A stretch of DNA of 25,113 bases from CAYZJV01 sp964478945 (GTDB lineage: Bacteria > Spirochaetota > Spirochaetia > Sphaerochaetales > Sphaerochaetaceae). Positions within the stretch are counted from its first letter, which is position 1; every line of letters begins with the position of its first letter. The notes under the pieces were generated by a model. It was given only the letters and a program-made list of their open reading frames with translations, had not been told where the DNA came from and made no database searches. The DNA lies in the NCBI GenBank assembly GCA_964478945.1, contig CAYZJV010000042.1:1-25113 (forward strand), given 5' to 3'. Of this stretch, positions 8,197-16,689 are shown piece after piece. The translations under genes and the position numbers were made by a program.

Positions 8197-9450
8197 ATGG
8201 GGTGGAGGGATCGCAAGTTTCCTGTCATCCTTTTGCTCTGCCTTTTATCGCAGGTTCCCTATGCTTCGAATACCGTCAACATGGGATGGGTCGCAGTTGA
8301 CCACATCGGTTCCAAGGGTGTGGTCGAAGAGGTGTTCGAGGTGGTGGGCGACCATCTTGCAGATTATGTCTCGATAGATCCTTATGTGCCCTTGGCGCTT
8401 GAAAGGATGGAACACAAGGTCCAACTCGAAGCTTTGCAGGAGAGACACGAATCCATTGCATCGTCCGATGGGGATTCGACCCGAGTCGAAACGCCCGTCG
8501 CTGAAGCGAATCCCTTGGTTGAAGGTGTCCAATGGAGCATGATGGACTTGCCGCGTGCATTGGAGGTTCCCTTGACCAAGGGTGATCGTACCATCATCCG
8601 TTATGTGATGGATCGATGGGATCTCGATGTGCTTCTGGTAGGTGTGGTGGAACCGTTTGATGTGCTTTCACGTTTGAGGATTGTCGAATATCGTTCAGAT
8701 GGAAGTGTGTCCAATGTCCATGAAGCACTCTCCGCCAACGATTCCATTCCTTCCATGGTGCCACAAGCGATAGCCACAACCATGGATTACTTTTCACCAC
8801 GGCCCCTTGGTATTGTACAGTTGTCGAATGTCGTTCCTGGTCTTGCAATCGATGGAGTTCCCTTCGACAGGTATCTTGTGAAGGAGTCGGGAACGTACTA
8901 CCTGACGGTCACCGCTCCTGGATACGATGTTCAAAAGTTACCTGTTGCAGTGGAGTCCTCTCAAGTGACCACAGCTGTTGTGGAATTGAAGCAACAGGTG
9001 GGGAACCCTCTTTTGGTGACCAGTGAAAGCGGATTGAGCTTCATCACAATTGAGCATGTGGTGGAACAACAGGTTCCATTCGTATGGCTTTCGAGGAAAA
9101 CTCCATTCTCACTGCATGCGGAGGAACCGGGCTTCATTCCGTTGGATCTCATGTATGACGATGTCGGCAAGGAAATTGTACTGGAATTTCAACCGTTGTG
9201 GATGAATCCGGTGTTTGGAACCAAACGGATGCAAGATGAAGTGTATGCCTCTTTGGGAAGGACACTTGTGGCGACTGCCCTTGTGGTGGTGCTCGACAGT
9301 GTGTCGCGAACAGTGGTCTCCTATTCGGGGGATAGGGTACCATGGCAACCGGCAATGCTCGGAGCCGTGGGTGCCACTGCGGTATCGGCATTCGACACGT
9401 TGTCCAGATTGTTTGCATATTACCAAAAAACGAAGTATAGTTCACGGTAA
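8197..9450 (+). CDS. Exported PEGA-type protein, function unknown
   Basis: I do not recognise a specific family member. The 417-aa product has a typical signal peptide: basic residues, a hydrophobic core at about 9-20, and likely cleavage after PYAS. A PEGA-like beta-rich stretch lies at about residues 203-268, with the signature GTYYLTVTAPGY. A second, less regular beta-rich region follows to about 340. The C-terminus has a moderately hydrophobic stretch (about 353-365) that could be a membrane anchor. PEGA domains are common in surface or periplasmic proteins of spirochaetes. The gene starts 3 bp after prfB with GGAGG at 8185-8189 and ends 23 bp before ftsY, so it probably belongs to the same transcript. 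There is no lipobox cysteine, so it is not an obvious lipoprotein. Confidence 0.75.
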   Translation: MGWRDRKFPVILLLCLLSQVPYASNTVNMGWVAVDHIGSKGVVEEVFEVVGDHLADYVSIDPYVPLALERMEHKVQLEALQERHESIASSDGDSTRVETPVAEANPLVEGVQWSMMDLPRALEVPLTKGDRTIIRYVMDRWDLDVLLVGVVEPFDVLSRLRIVEYRSDGSVSNVHEALSANDSIPSMVPQAIATTMDYFSPRPLGIVQLSNVVPGLAIDGVPFDRYLVKESGTYYLTVTAPGYDVQKLPVAVESSQVTTAVVELKQQVGNPLLVTSESGLSFITIEHVVEQQVPFVWLSRKTPFSLHAEEPGFIPLDLMYDDVGKEIVLEFQPLWMNPVFGTKRMQDEVYASLGRTLVATALVVVLDSVSRTVVSYSGDRVPWQPAMLGAVGATAVSAFDTLSRLFAYYQKTKYSSR

Positions 9451-9473
9451 CGGAACTACGAGGTGCAACAACG

Positions 9474-10349
9474 ATGAAGAAGACTTTCGGCGCACGTTTG
9501 AAGGCGCTTTTCGGTATACGAACGATCGATGAGAATTTTTTCGAAGATCTTGAGGACATGCTCATCGAGGGGGATTTGGGTGCGAGAACGGCGATGGAAG
9601 TATCCGATGCCGTAAGGAAAGCAGCCAAGTCCGAGAAGAAGACATCGACCGAGGACCTGCAGCAACTGGTGAAACGACTGTTGGAGGATAAGGTGAAGGC
9701 CGCGGTACCGTCCCTGGTACCGGGCAAGACGAATGTCTTCCTTATTCTTGGTGTGAATGGGGTTGGCAAAACCACCACCATAGCCAAGCTTGCCACCTAT
9801 TACCAGAAGAGGGGCGAGTCGGTCATCATGGCCGCGGCCGATACCTTTCGTGCCGCTGCGATAGACCAATTGGAACTGCATGCACAGCGGACCGGGTGTA
9901 GGATCATCAAGCACTCGCATGGATCGGATCCTGCGGCGGTGCTTTTCGATGCCATACAAAGTGCACATGCGAAGGAAGATACGCTGGTGCTTGCCGACAC
10001 TGCAGGGAGAATGCACAATAAGGAAAATCTTCTGAGGGAGTTGCAGAAGATCGACAAGGTGGTCAAGTCGAAGGTTGATTCGGCGGATTGTTACCACAAG
10101 TTCCTCGTGATCGATGCAACCACCGGACAAAATGGTCTGAGCCAAGCCCAATTGTTCCATCAGGCGATAGGAATCGATGCCATCGTACTCACCAAGTATG
10201 ATTCGGCGGCGAAGGGAGGAACCTTGGTGCAAATCGGAGAAAAGCTTGGCATTCCCATTTCCTTCGTCGGCATCGGAGAGAAGTATGGCGATCTCAAGGT
10301 GTTCGATCCGGAGGAATTTCTCGATTCCCTGGTGGGGATTTCCACATGA
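9474..10349 (+). CDS. ftsY: Signal recognition particle receptor FtsY
   Basis: FtsY is the membrane-associated SRP receptor GTPase. It docks ribosome-nascent chain complexes carrying SRP (Ffh plus 4.5S RNA) to the SecYEG translocon. The 291-aa protein is a compact NG-domain form without the long acidic A domain of E. coli. It has a helical N domain (about 1-85), P-loop GVNGVGKT at 93-100, the DTFRAAA motif, DTAGR at 175-179, and the guanine-specificity motif TKYD at 240-243 followed by SAAKGG. The tyrosine in place of the usual leucine in TKLD is conservative. The gene overlaps the next one by 4 bp (ATGA), which ties membrane targeting to the envelope genes downstream. Confidence 0.96.
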   Translation: MKKTFGARLKALFGIRTIDENFFEDLEDMLIEGDLGARTAMEVSDAVRKAAKSEKKTSTEDLQQLVKRLLEDKVKAAVPSLVPGKTNVFLILGVNGVGKTTTIAKLATYYQKRGESVIMAAADTFRAAAIDQLELHAQRTGCRIIKHSHGSDPAAVLFDAIQSAHAKEDTLVLADTAGRMHNKENLLRELQKIDKVVKSKVDSADCYHKFLVIDATTGQNGLSQAQLFHQAIGIDAIVLTKYDSAAKGGTLVQIGEKLGIPISFVGIGEKYGDLKVFDPEEFLDSLVGIST

Positions 10350-11419
10350 GGTCGCCCAGGGTGTTCCGTCTGGTCGCAGTGGGATTGGTGCTCTCCATTC
10401 TCCCTCTCTACGGTGCGCTCTACCGTTCCAATAGTCTGGGACAACGACTGGAATTGCTCTTGGCCGAATCCTCCCTTTCTGATTATCCCTATGTGGTGAG
10501 GGTTCAGAATCCTTCCACCGATGTGAAGGAGAGTTCCCTTTTCAAGGATGGGAAAGAGATACGGAGAAGCATCGAGGTTACCGATCCTACCGATTTGGGC
10601 AAAAGGATAGTGACCGAGACCACCTATGGTAACGATGGGAAGGTGGATACCGTGGTGACCACCTTCTTCTCCGGAGACCTACCACAGAGAGTTGAACAAG
10701 AGTCCACCGGCGTAGATGGAAAGTACCACATCCTCTACCGTTATGAGGATGGTCGTCTGGTGGAGACCAAGGAGTTGCTCGATGGTATGCTGGTGCGATT
10801 GACCACCTACTACAGGGGTGACGAGGGAATGCTTGCCGGGCTTCGCACGATCGATCTCGATCAGGAGGCCAGGGACTCCTTTTTCACCGATGATGGAAGG
10901 AATCCGGTGTATGGGGAATATCGTGGAGGTGATTTCACCAGGATTACGTTCCACCCCGGGAATCTGGTGATACGTGACGTCTGGTCGGACCAACAACCGA
11001 AGGTGGCAACTGAAGTCGCATATGATGAGGCTGGGCGTTTGGTGGTCAACGAAACGGTGGATGGCAGGTTGTCGAAAAAGATCTACGGTCCCGATGGGAT
11101 GTTGCTTAGATTGGAGACCACCGGAGAGGATGGGAATGCCCGCACAGTTACCTACCAGTATGATGCGAATGGGGTGCTCGACCAGTCGGTGGAGACCATT
11201 TCGGGCGAACAGACCAGACGAATCGAATCCTGGTATGGTGGAGGAGCACTCCAAAACCAGACCGAATGGGTCGATGATCGGCCCGTGAAGGCCACCAGAT
11301 ATGTTGCCGACGGCACTTCGGTGGTCACATTGTTCGAGGAAGGGCGCCCCTATGTGGATATCACGTACGCTCCTGACGGGAAACGGGTGTTGAGTCTGGA
11401 ATATCGTAAGGAGAGATGA
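10346..11419 (+). CDS. Exported YD/MORN-like repeat protein, function unknown
   Basis: I do not recognise a named family. The 357-aa product has an N-terminal signal peptide (hydrophobic core about residues 9-22, LPLYGA cleavage region) and no lipobox cysteine. The rest consists of imperfect beta-hairpin repeats of about 20 residues of the form Y-x-x-x-G-x-L/V. Examples are YEDGRLVETKE, YDEAGRLVVNE, YGPDGMLLRLE and YDANGVLDQSV. These resemble YD/RHS or MORN/YwqK-type repeats. Such proteins usually form extended beta-sheets. The gene overlaps ftsY by 4 bp and the lolC-like gene by 4 bp, so it is translationally tied to the lipoprotein exporter. A periplasmic role near LolCDE is a plausible inference from context only. 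Confidence 0.72.
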   Translation: MRSPRVFRLVAVGLVLSILPLYGALYRSNSLGQRLELLLAESSLSDYPYVVRVQNPSTDVKESSLFKDGKEIRRSIEVTDPTDLGKRIVTETTYGNDGKVDTVVTTFFSGDLPQRVEQESTGVDGKYHILYRYEDGRLVETKELLDGMLVRLTTYYRGDEGMLAGLRTIDLDQEARDSFFTDDGRNPVYGEYRGGDFTRITFHPGNLVIRDVWSDQQPKVATEVAYDEAGRLVVNETVDGRLSKKIYGPDGMLLRLETTGEDGNARTVTYQYDANGVLDQSVETISGEQTRRIESWYGGGALQNQTEWVDDRPVKATRYVADGTSVVTLFEEGRPYVDITYAPDGKRVLSLEYRKER

Positions 11420-12654
11420 TGGTTACCCTGAAACTCGCCTGGCGTTATGCGTTTTCCCGCAGCAATCGGCACAGGAGTGCGATGTTCGTGATCATGTTTG
11501 GGATTGCGGTGGGCATGTTGGCGATCATCATCATGCTCTCATTGATGAACAGTCTTCAGAGCGATCTTCTCGATCAAGTGAAATCGGTGGAATCTTTCCA
11601 TCTTCAGATGGTGTTTCCTCCCGACAATATTCCCGATCTGGCCATCGGGGATGTGGTTTCGACCCTTGCCTCCATCGATCATGTCACGCATGTGTTTCCC
11701 CATGTGAATACCCAGGTGCTGCTACAAAATGTCTCTTCCGATCGATCCACCACCGCGCGATTGCGTATAATCGACTCATCGATATGGGATGAGGGCAATC
11801 CATTCAGCCAACGGGCACATCTTCTTGCCGGTACTGTTGCGCAGGGTTCGAATATGGTTTTGGGTACGACACTGGCCATCACACTGGGGATGCGCAGTGT
11901 CTCCGATGTGAAAATGACCCTCCTTGCCTCCGGAAAAGCGGTGGTTCTTGCGCCCATGACCATTTCGGTGGGGCATGGGGGAACCTTCGTGACGGGACTT
12001 CCGGAGTTCGATTCCTCCACCGTGATGATGGATCTGGATGCGCTTGTGGACAATATCGGGGCCAATCGTCTGGTATATGGGTTGTATCTTGATGATGCGA
12101 CGGTCGACCACGCGGGCAAGGTGGTTCAACAGATTCTCGACAAGTTTCCGGATGCAACGGTCAGGACTTGGCAGCAGGTCAACAGTGCCTTCTATTCGGC
12201 ACTTATGCTCGAGAAGGTCTTGATGTATGTGTTCCTTTTCTTCATGTTCATCATCCTGGGGGTGAATATGAAGAATGCGGCCAGTCGTCTATTGCATGTG
12301 AAACAGCGGGAGTTGGCGATTCTTCGTGCGGTTGGTGCGAGAAGAAGATTCGCCACCGGTGTGTTTTTGGGCCAAACCGCGATCGTGACCATCATCGGTG
12401 AGACGATCGGGGTAGTGGGTGGACTGCTGCTGGGTACCCATATCGGAGCGGTCTTCTCTTTCTTCAATTCTGTGCAATACGTCTTCACCCAACGTGACAA
12501 CGTCTTGCTCAGTTATCCCTTCACCACCCAGGTGAGGTCGGCCGAGGTGACGGTGATCGTCATTTCGGTGTTGCTGCTCTCCCTTTTGTTTACCTATATC
12601 GGGTGCAGACGACTGTTGCGTCGTGAACCCATGGAGATGTTGTACCATGATTGA
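11416..12654 (+). CDS. lolC: LolC/LolE-family lipoprotein exporter permease (first copy)
   Basis: This is an FtsX-like permease of the type that extracts mature lipoproteins from the inner membrane for LolA. The 412-aa topology is typical: one N-terminal helix (about 21-43), a large periplasmic domain (about 45-260) and three C-terminal helices (about 268-290, 315-342 and 375-398). The LSLMNSLQS segment just after helix 1 resembles the LolC/E family signature. The sequence between helices 2 and 3 (KQRELAILRAVGA) is the coupling-helix motif of FtsX permeases. The gene begins as ATGATG overlapping the previous stop, so M2 at 11419 is an alternative start. It overlaps lolD by 8 bp. Assignment as LolC, not LolE, is by gene order only. 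Confidence 0.85.
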   Translation: MMVTLKLAWRYAFSRSNRHRSAMFVIMFGIAVGMLAIIIMLSLMNSLQSDLLDQVKSVESFHLQMVFPPDNIPDLAIGDVVSTLASIDHVTHVFPHVNTQVLLQNVSSDRSTTARLRIIDSSIWDEGNPFSQRAHLLAGTVAQGSNMVLGTTLAITLGMRSVSDVKMTLLASGKAVVLAPMTISVGHGGTFVTGLPEFDSSTVMMDLDALVDNIGANRLVYGLYLDDATVDHAGKVVQQILDKFPDATVRTWQQVNSAFYSALMLEKVLMYVFLFFMFIILGVNMKNAASRLLHVKQRELAILRAVGARRRFATGVFLGQTAIVTIIGETIGVVGGLLLGTHIGAVFSFFNSVQYVFTQRDNVLLSYPFTTQVRSAEVTVIVISVLLLSLLFTYIGCRRLLRREPMEMLYHD

Positions 12655-13330
12655 ACCATTGTTGCGATTCGATTCGGTGTCTAAGGAGTATGTCTCGGGA
12701 GACACACGGCTTTCGATTCTGGAGATGCTCGACTTTTCCGTTTCCAGTGGGGAATCGGTGGCCATCACGGGAAAAAGCGGGTCGGGCAAGAGTACCCTGT
12801 TGAATATCGCGGGGGGATTGGACGCACCCACCTCAGGTGAAGTACTGTTTTTGGGGAAACGGTTGAAAGGCATGCACGATAGGGAGTTGAGTGAATTCCG
12901 CAACAGACATATCGGATTTATATTCCAGTCCCATATTCTGCTCGACGACTTCAGTGCGGTAGAGAATGTGTGCATTCCCGCACTGATCAAGGGCGATTCC
13001 CGTAGAAAAGTGGTGCCGCGAGCCAAAGCCCTGTTGGAACGGGTCGGATTGGCCGAACGAATGCAACATCGGCCCAACAAGCTTTCCGGTGGCGAACGGC
13101 AAAGGGTAGCCATCTGCCGGGCATTGATCAATGATCCCGACCTGCTCATCGCCGATGAACCGACTGGTTCGTTGGATGAGGAGTCCTCAGGCGGTATCGA
13201 ACGATTGTTGTTCGATTTGGTGAAGGAACAGGGGAGGACGCTGTTGTTGGTGACCCACGATACGCAACTTGCCAAGAAGTGTGCGAAGGTCCATCTTCTC
13301 CACAATCGGAGTCTCAAGGAGTTGTCATGA
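12647..13330 (+). CDS. lolD: Lipoprotein exporter ATPase LolD
   Basis: LolD is the cytoplasmic ABC ATPase that powers the LolCDE exporter. The 227-aa protein has Walker A GKSGSGKST at 42-50, a Q-loop region FIFQSHILLDD, ABC signature LSGGERQ starting at 146, and Walker B LLIADEP with D170 and E171. The switch histidine is in VTHD. This matches the MacB/LolD subfamily. I chose ATG 12647 because it is preceded by GGAG at 12633-12636 and begins the usual N-terminus. An upstream in-frame start at 12623 would add eight residues inside lolC without a better ribosome site. The gene overlaps both flanking permease genes, as expected for a stoichiometric complex. Confidence 0.93.
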   Translation: MIEPLLRFDSVSKEYVSGDTRLSILEMLDFSVSSGESVAITGKSGSGKSTLLNIAGGLDAPTSGEVLFLGKRLKGMHDRELSEFRNRHIGFIFQSHILLDDFSAVENVCIPALIKGDSRRKVVPRAKALLERVGLAERMQHRPNKLSGGERQRVAICRALINDPDLLIADEPTGSLDEESSGGIERLLFDLVKEQGRTLLLVTHDTQLAKKCAKVHLLHNRSLKELS

Positions 13331-14541
13331 GCACCCGTTTCGGGAGATGGTTGTTCGCCAGTATTCTGTTGTTGCGAGGCAAATCCACCTATGAACGGGT
13401 GAGATTGATTCGTTCGGCGTTTCTCATCGCTCTGGTGATGATTCCCTTGGTTTTGGCACTTATCTTCATGGATGGGATGATGAGGGGAATCACCGACAAG
13501 TACATTCTTCTGCAGGATGGCCATTTTCAGGTGTATGCTCGAGAGGAAATCGATGGGGATTTGGGTGATATCGATCCGACTATCGTCTCAGCAGATTATG
13601 TGGTGTCCGGGTATGGTATCGTCTACTCGAAGGATGCCACAAGCGAGGTGAGGATCAAGGGTGTCGATGCCTCCTATTTCAACGATAGGAGAAGGGGGCA
13701 ATTGACCTTCACCGACGAGCCGTTCGGATCGGAAACGGGAAGATTGGCTTCCGTCATACTGGGAAAAGTGGTTGCCGAACGACTGGGAGTCGAAGTGGGC
13801 GAACGGGTCGCCTTCATGGTGGTGCCCGATTCTTCGGCCATGGTGGTGCGTCCTGTGCTTGCCGTCGTTTCTTCGCTCTTCTCCTCGGGCTACCATGAAT
13901 TGGACTCTTCGCTCGTGTATATGGACAGGACTTCGGCCTTGCGATACTTTCCCAAGGATAAGAATGCCTACACCGAGGTGTTGGTGCAGAGCGAAGCGTC
14001 CGATCGTTTGGATGGGATCGCATCCAATGTGATATCACAATCGCATCTCGATGCGGAGTATGCGACTTGGGACGAATTCAATACCACCGTCTACCAGAAT
14101 TTCATCACGAGTCGCCAGGTGATACTGCTCGTGTTCATCATGATTCTTGTTGTCGCGGGAGTGTATGTGGCATCCATAGCACAGGAGCTGGTCCAGGATT
14201 CCATGCAGTCGATCGCACTGTACAAGACCCTTGGTGCCAGGACTGGACAAATTGGACGTGCTTTTTTCGCCGCCGTGATGGTGGTTACCGTTTCGGGTAT
14301 GGCGATCGGTGTTGCCATCGGTTTGCTTGTCGGTTCCCAACTCGGATTCGTGATGGAATGGTTGGGGGAGTCGGGGATTGCAGGGCTGCAATACTATCTT
14401 CTCGATTTTCCGGTGGTGGTGTCGTGGTCGGATATCATATTCATCTGTTTCACCATGTTGGTGATTTCCAGTTTTACCGTCTTTCTTTCTTTGGGAAGAA
14501 TACGGCGTATTTCTCCTTTGGAGTTGTTGCAACAAGATTGA
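13327..14541 (+). CDS. lolE: LolC/LolE-family lipoprotein exporter permease (second copy)
   Basis: This is the second FtsX-type permease of the predicted LolCDE complex, 404 aa from ATG 13327. It has an N-terminal helix at about 33-53, a periplasmic domain of roughly 210 residues, and three C-terminal helices starting near residues 268, 315 and 365. The coupling motif SIALYKTLGARTGQIGRAF lies between helices 2 and 3. The start at 13327 overlaps the lolD stop as ATGA. A longer open frame begins at 13279 but runs inside lolD and lacks support. Sequence similarity to the first permease is low, so this looks like a heterodimeric LolC plus LolE arrangement, not a single duplicated LolF. The RNase Z gene starts 21 bp after its stop. 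Confidence 0.84.
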   Translation: MSTRFGRWLFASILLLRGKSTYERVRLIRSAFLIALVMIPLVLALIFMDGMMRGITDKYILLQDGHFQVYAREEIDGDLGDIDPTIVSADYVVSGYGIVYSKDATSEVRIKGVDASYFNDRRRGQLTFTDEPFGSETGRLASVILGKVVAERLGVEVGERVAFMVVPDSSAMVVRPVLAVVSSLFSSGYHELDSSLVYMDRTSALRYFPKDKNAYTEVLVQSEASDRLDGIASNVISQSHLDAEYATWDEFNTTVYQNFITSRQVILLVFIMILVVAGVYVASIAQELVQDSMQSIALYKTLGARTGQIGRAFFAAVMVVTVSGMAIGVAIGLLVGSQLGFVMEWLGESGIAGLQYYLLDFPVVVSWSDIIFICFTMLVISSFTVFLSLGRIRRISPLELLQQD

Positions 14542-14562
14542 TTCGAAGGTAGTCTTATCGGC

Positions 14563-15486
14563 ATGAATTTTGAAGTGTTTGTACTTGGCACCAGTGGCAT
14601 GATGCCTCTTCCCGGTCGTTTCCTGACCTCGGCGATGGTCCGTCGAGAGGGGGAACTGTTTCTCTTCGATTGTGGGGAAGGGACCCAGATATCGTTGAAG
14701 ATGTTGAATATCAAATGGAAGAAGATCTCCGCCATCTTCATCTCACATATGCACGCCGATCATGTGACCGGATTACCGGGCATGCTCATGCTCAGCGCTC
14801 AGGTGGATAGGGAAGATCCCTTGTTGATCTATGGACCTGCGAGACTTCATGAATATATCAACCAGACCCGGAAGTTGTTGGATATGTATATCAATTACGA
14901 GATTGTGGTGAAAACGGTTGAGCCGGGCATCGTGCATGAAACCGATGAGTTTGTGGTGGAAGCCTTCAAACTGGACCACACCAAACCATGTTATGGCTAT
15001 ACGATGAGGGAAAAGCCTCGACCAGGCATGTTCCATCCTGAAAAAGCTGAGGAGCTTGGCGTTCCCAGGGGTCCCTTGTGGTCGAAATTGCAGCATGGTG
15101 TGCCTGTCGAACTGGAGGATGGGAGGATTGTGCAACCATCGGAGATCGTGGGTGCACCCAGGTTGGGGCGAACATTCGCCTATGTGACCGATACGTTGTA
15201 TATGAAGAGTATCGCCAATCATGTGGGAAAGGCCGATCTGTTGCTCTGCGAAGGTATGTTTGATGAAGCTCTTGTCGATAGCGCCCGCGAGAAGAAACAT
15301 ATGACTGCCAAACAGGCAGCCACGATTGCCAGGGATGCCGAGGTCTCAGCTATGGGATTGTTCCATTTCAGTCCGCGCTATACGAATCGGGATCTCAAGA
15401 TATTGAAGGCGGAGGCGAGGGAAATCTTTCCCACCACATTTCTGGCGAAGGACCGTATGGTGTTCGACATTCCTTTGAAGGACTAG
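14563..15486 (+). CDS. rnz: Ribonuclease Z (tRNA 3'-processing endonuclease)
   Basis: RNase Z removes the 3' trailer from tRNA precursors, mainly those lacking an encoded CCA. This is relevant here because the tRNA-Thr gene in this window has no encoded CCA. The 307-aa protein is a short-form ELAC1-like metallo-beta-lactamase. The metal ligand set appears complete: H62, H64, D66 and H67 in HxHxDH, then H139, D210 and H268 (HFSPRY). The family HMTA-type motif is also visible near residue 246. The gene starts 21 bp after lolE with only a weak ribosome site (GAAGG about 14 bases upstream), so translation may depend on the upstream gene. Its TAG stop shares the CTAG tetramer with the stop of the convergent gene. 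Confidence 0.95.
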   Translation: MNFEVFVLGTSGMMPLPGRFLTSAMVRREGELFLFDCGEGTQISLKMLNIKWKKISAIFISHMHADHVTGLPGMLMLSAQVDREDPLLIYGPARLHEYINQTRKLLDMYINYEIVVKTVEPGIVHETDEFVVEAFKLDHTKPCYGYTMREKPRPGMFHPEKAEELGVPRGPLWSKLQHGVPVELEDGRIVQPSEIVGAPRLGRTFAYVTDTLYMKSIANHVGKADLLLCEGMFDEALVDSAREKKHMTAKQAATIARDAEVSAMGLFHFSPRYTNRDLKILKAEAREIFPTTFLAKDRMVFDIPLKD

Positions 15487-16613
15487 TCTTCTTCTTGCTC
15501 CAGATCGCTATCATAGCCGATAAGGCTGAATCCAGACCTCTCGGCTGCCATTTCGACGGCAACCGTTGCCTCATGGATGAGCTCCTCCATTCCAACTTCC
15601 CGTCGCTTGGTACTCGAATAGCCAATTTGGATGGCGGTATCGGGATGTTGCTTTCTCAGATTCTCAAGCAATGTGGCGAAGTAGCGTTTGCATTGCTCGA
15701 ATCCATGGAAGGGGAGGATGGCTGAAACACGGTGTTCTTCGGTAAGGTAGAAGAACGATACGAGTCCCAGTCGATTGAAGAGGTTCTGCACGATTGTGGC
15801 ATCAACAGAATGGAGATCGCGATCGGTTTTGGGAAGATCGATGATCGCCAGCGATAGTTCGTAACCCAAGTCGTCGGCACTCTCCAATTCACTGTTCAAT
15901 CTCGCTTCGAATTCGTCCTCAACCACCGCCATTTCCTGTTGGGACAATCCACCATCCTCCAGTGTCTCCTCGATCGGCTCGAGCAATTCGGCGATCTCAC
16001 TGCCGACAGCAATTGGATAGGGATATTCTTCGAACAGAACCGCTCGACCCAAACCCATATCTGATGCCATGGTGGTCTCGACTGGCTCGGTTTGGGGAAT
16101 CGGTTCGTAGGTTTCAGTTGCGACCGATGGTGCGAAATAACGTGGTGGTTCCCATTCCTTTGGTACAGCTTCCTCTTGAAGAGCCTTTCTCTCGAAGGGT
16201 GTGATGTGTGGAACAATGTCCTCCAGTCTTCTTGGGGAGGGCGCTTCGGTTGGTACCACCGGTTCCGCAACTGTTTCGGAAGCGGTGGGGAGCGGCACAA
16301 CCGTTATCTTTGCTTCTTCATCGGGAAGCACATACAGTGGAGCGGTGTAGACATCCTTCTCAAGTTCATCTTCACGGTCGGTGTCTTTCGGTATATGGGG
16401 AGGTCTGATGGCCAATGAGATAAGTACAAGTATCAATCCAACAATGATCGGAAGCAGCCTGAGAAGTACCGAATACATCATGTCGGTGGTGATTCGCAAA
16501 AGTGGAAGCCCATGGAACACAAGCAGGTAGGTAAGCGCTCCGAGCACAATCGAAGTGGCGATTGCAGAGATGGCGATGGTGCCTGCAGGGCTCTTTTCTC
16601 GATGTTTCGACAT
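15483..16613 (-). CDS. Membrane protein with degenerate GGDEF-like domain
   Basis: The 376-aa product has two N-terminal transmembrane helices (about 12-39 and 45-69). A long acidic, proline- and threonine-rich linker (about 70-245) follows. The C-terminal domain (about 248-370) has the outline of a diguanylate-cyclase fold: LSLAIIDLP near the start, a central ILPF strand, an IQIGYSS strand, and the terminal ELIHEATVAVEMAAERSG helix. The GGDEF signature is absent and the metal-binding region is altered, so cyclase activity is unlikely. It could be a c-di-GMP- or nucleotide-sensing relic, or a protein-interaction module. Similarity was judged by eye, so the domain call is tentative. A strong promoter lies upstream at 16690-16718. 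There is a GGAG ribosome site 13 bases before the start. Confidence 0.6.
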   Translation of the reverse strand: MSKHREKSPAGTIAISAIATSIVLGALTYLLVFHGLPLLRITTDMMYSVLLRLLPIIVGLILVLISLAIRPPHIPKDTDREDELEKDVYTAPLYVLPDEEAKITVVPLPTASETVAEPVVPTEAPSPRRLEDIVPHITPFERKALQEEAVPKEWEPPRYFAPSVATETYEPIPQTEPVETTMASDMGLGRAVLFEEYPYPIAVGSEIAELLEPIEETLEDGGLSQQEMAVVEDEFEARLNSELESADDLGYELSLAIIDLPKTDRDLHSVDATIVQNLFNRLGLVSFFYLTEEHRVSAILPFHGFEQCKRYFATLLENLRKQHPDTAIQIGYSSTKRREVGMEELIHEATVAVEMAAERSGFSLIGYDSDLEQEED

Positions 16614-16651
16614 GGGCTTATGAGCTCTCCAATCGGCAGTAGCGGCATCGC

Positions 16652-16680
16652 TTTACAACACCACCGGCTGTCTGTATGAT
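16652..16680 (+). promoter_or_regulatory. Promoter for the DivIC-like / tsaC operon
   Basis: TTTACA (16652-16657) and TATGAT (16675-16680) are separated by 17 bp, with five of six matches in each box. Transcription would begin near 16687, about 25 bp before the start codon at 16712. It interlocks with the opposing promoter at 16690-16718. Confidence 0.68.
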
Positions 16681-16689
16681 ATGTAATGC

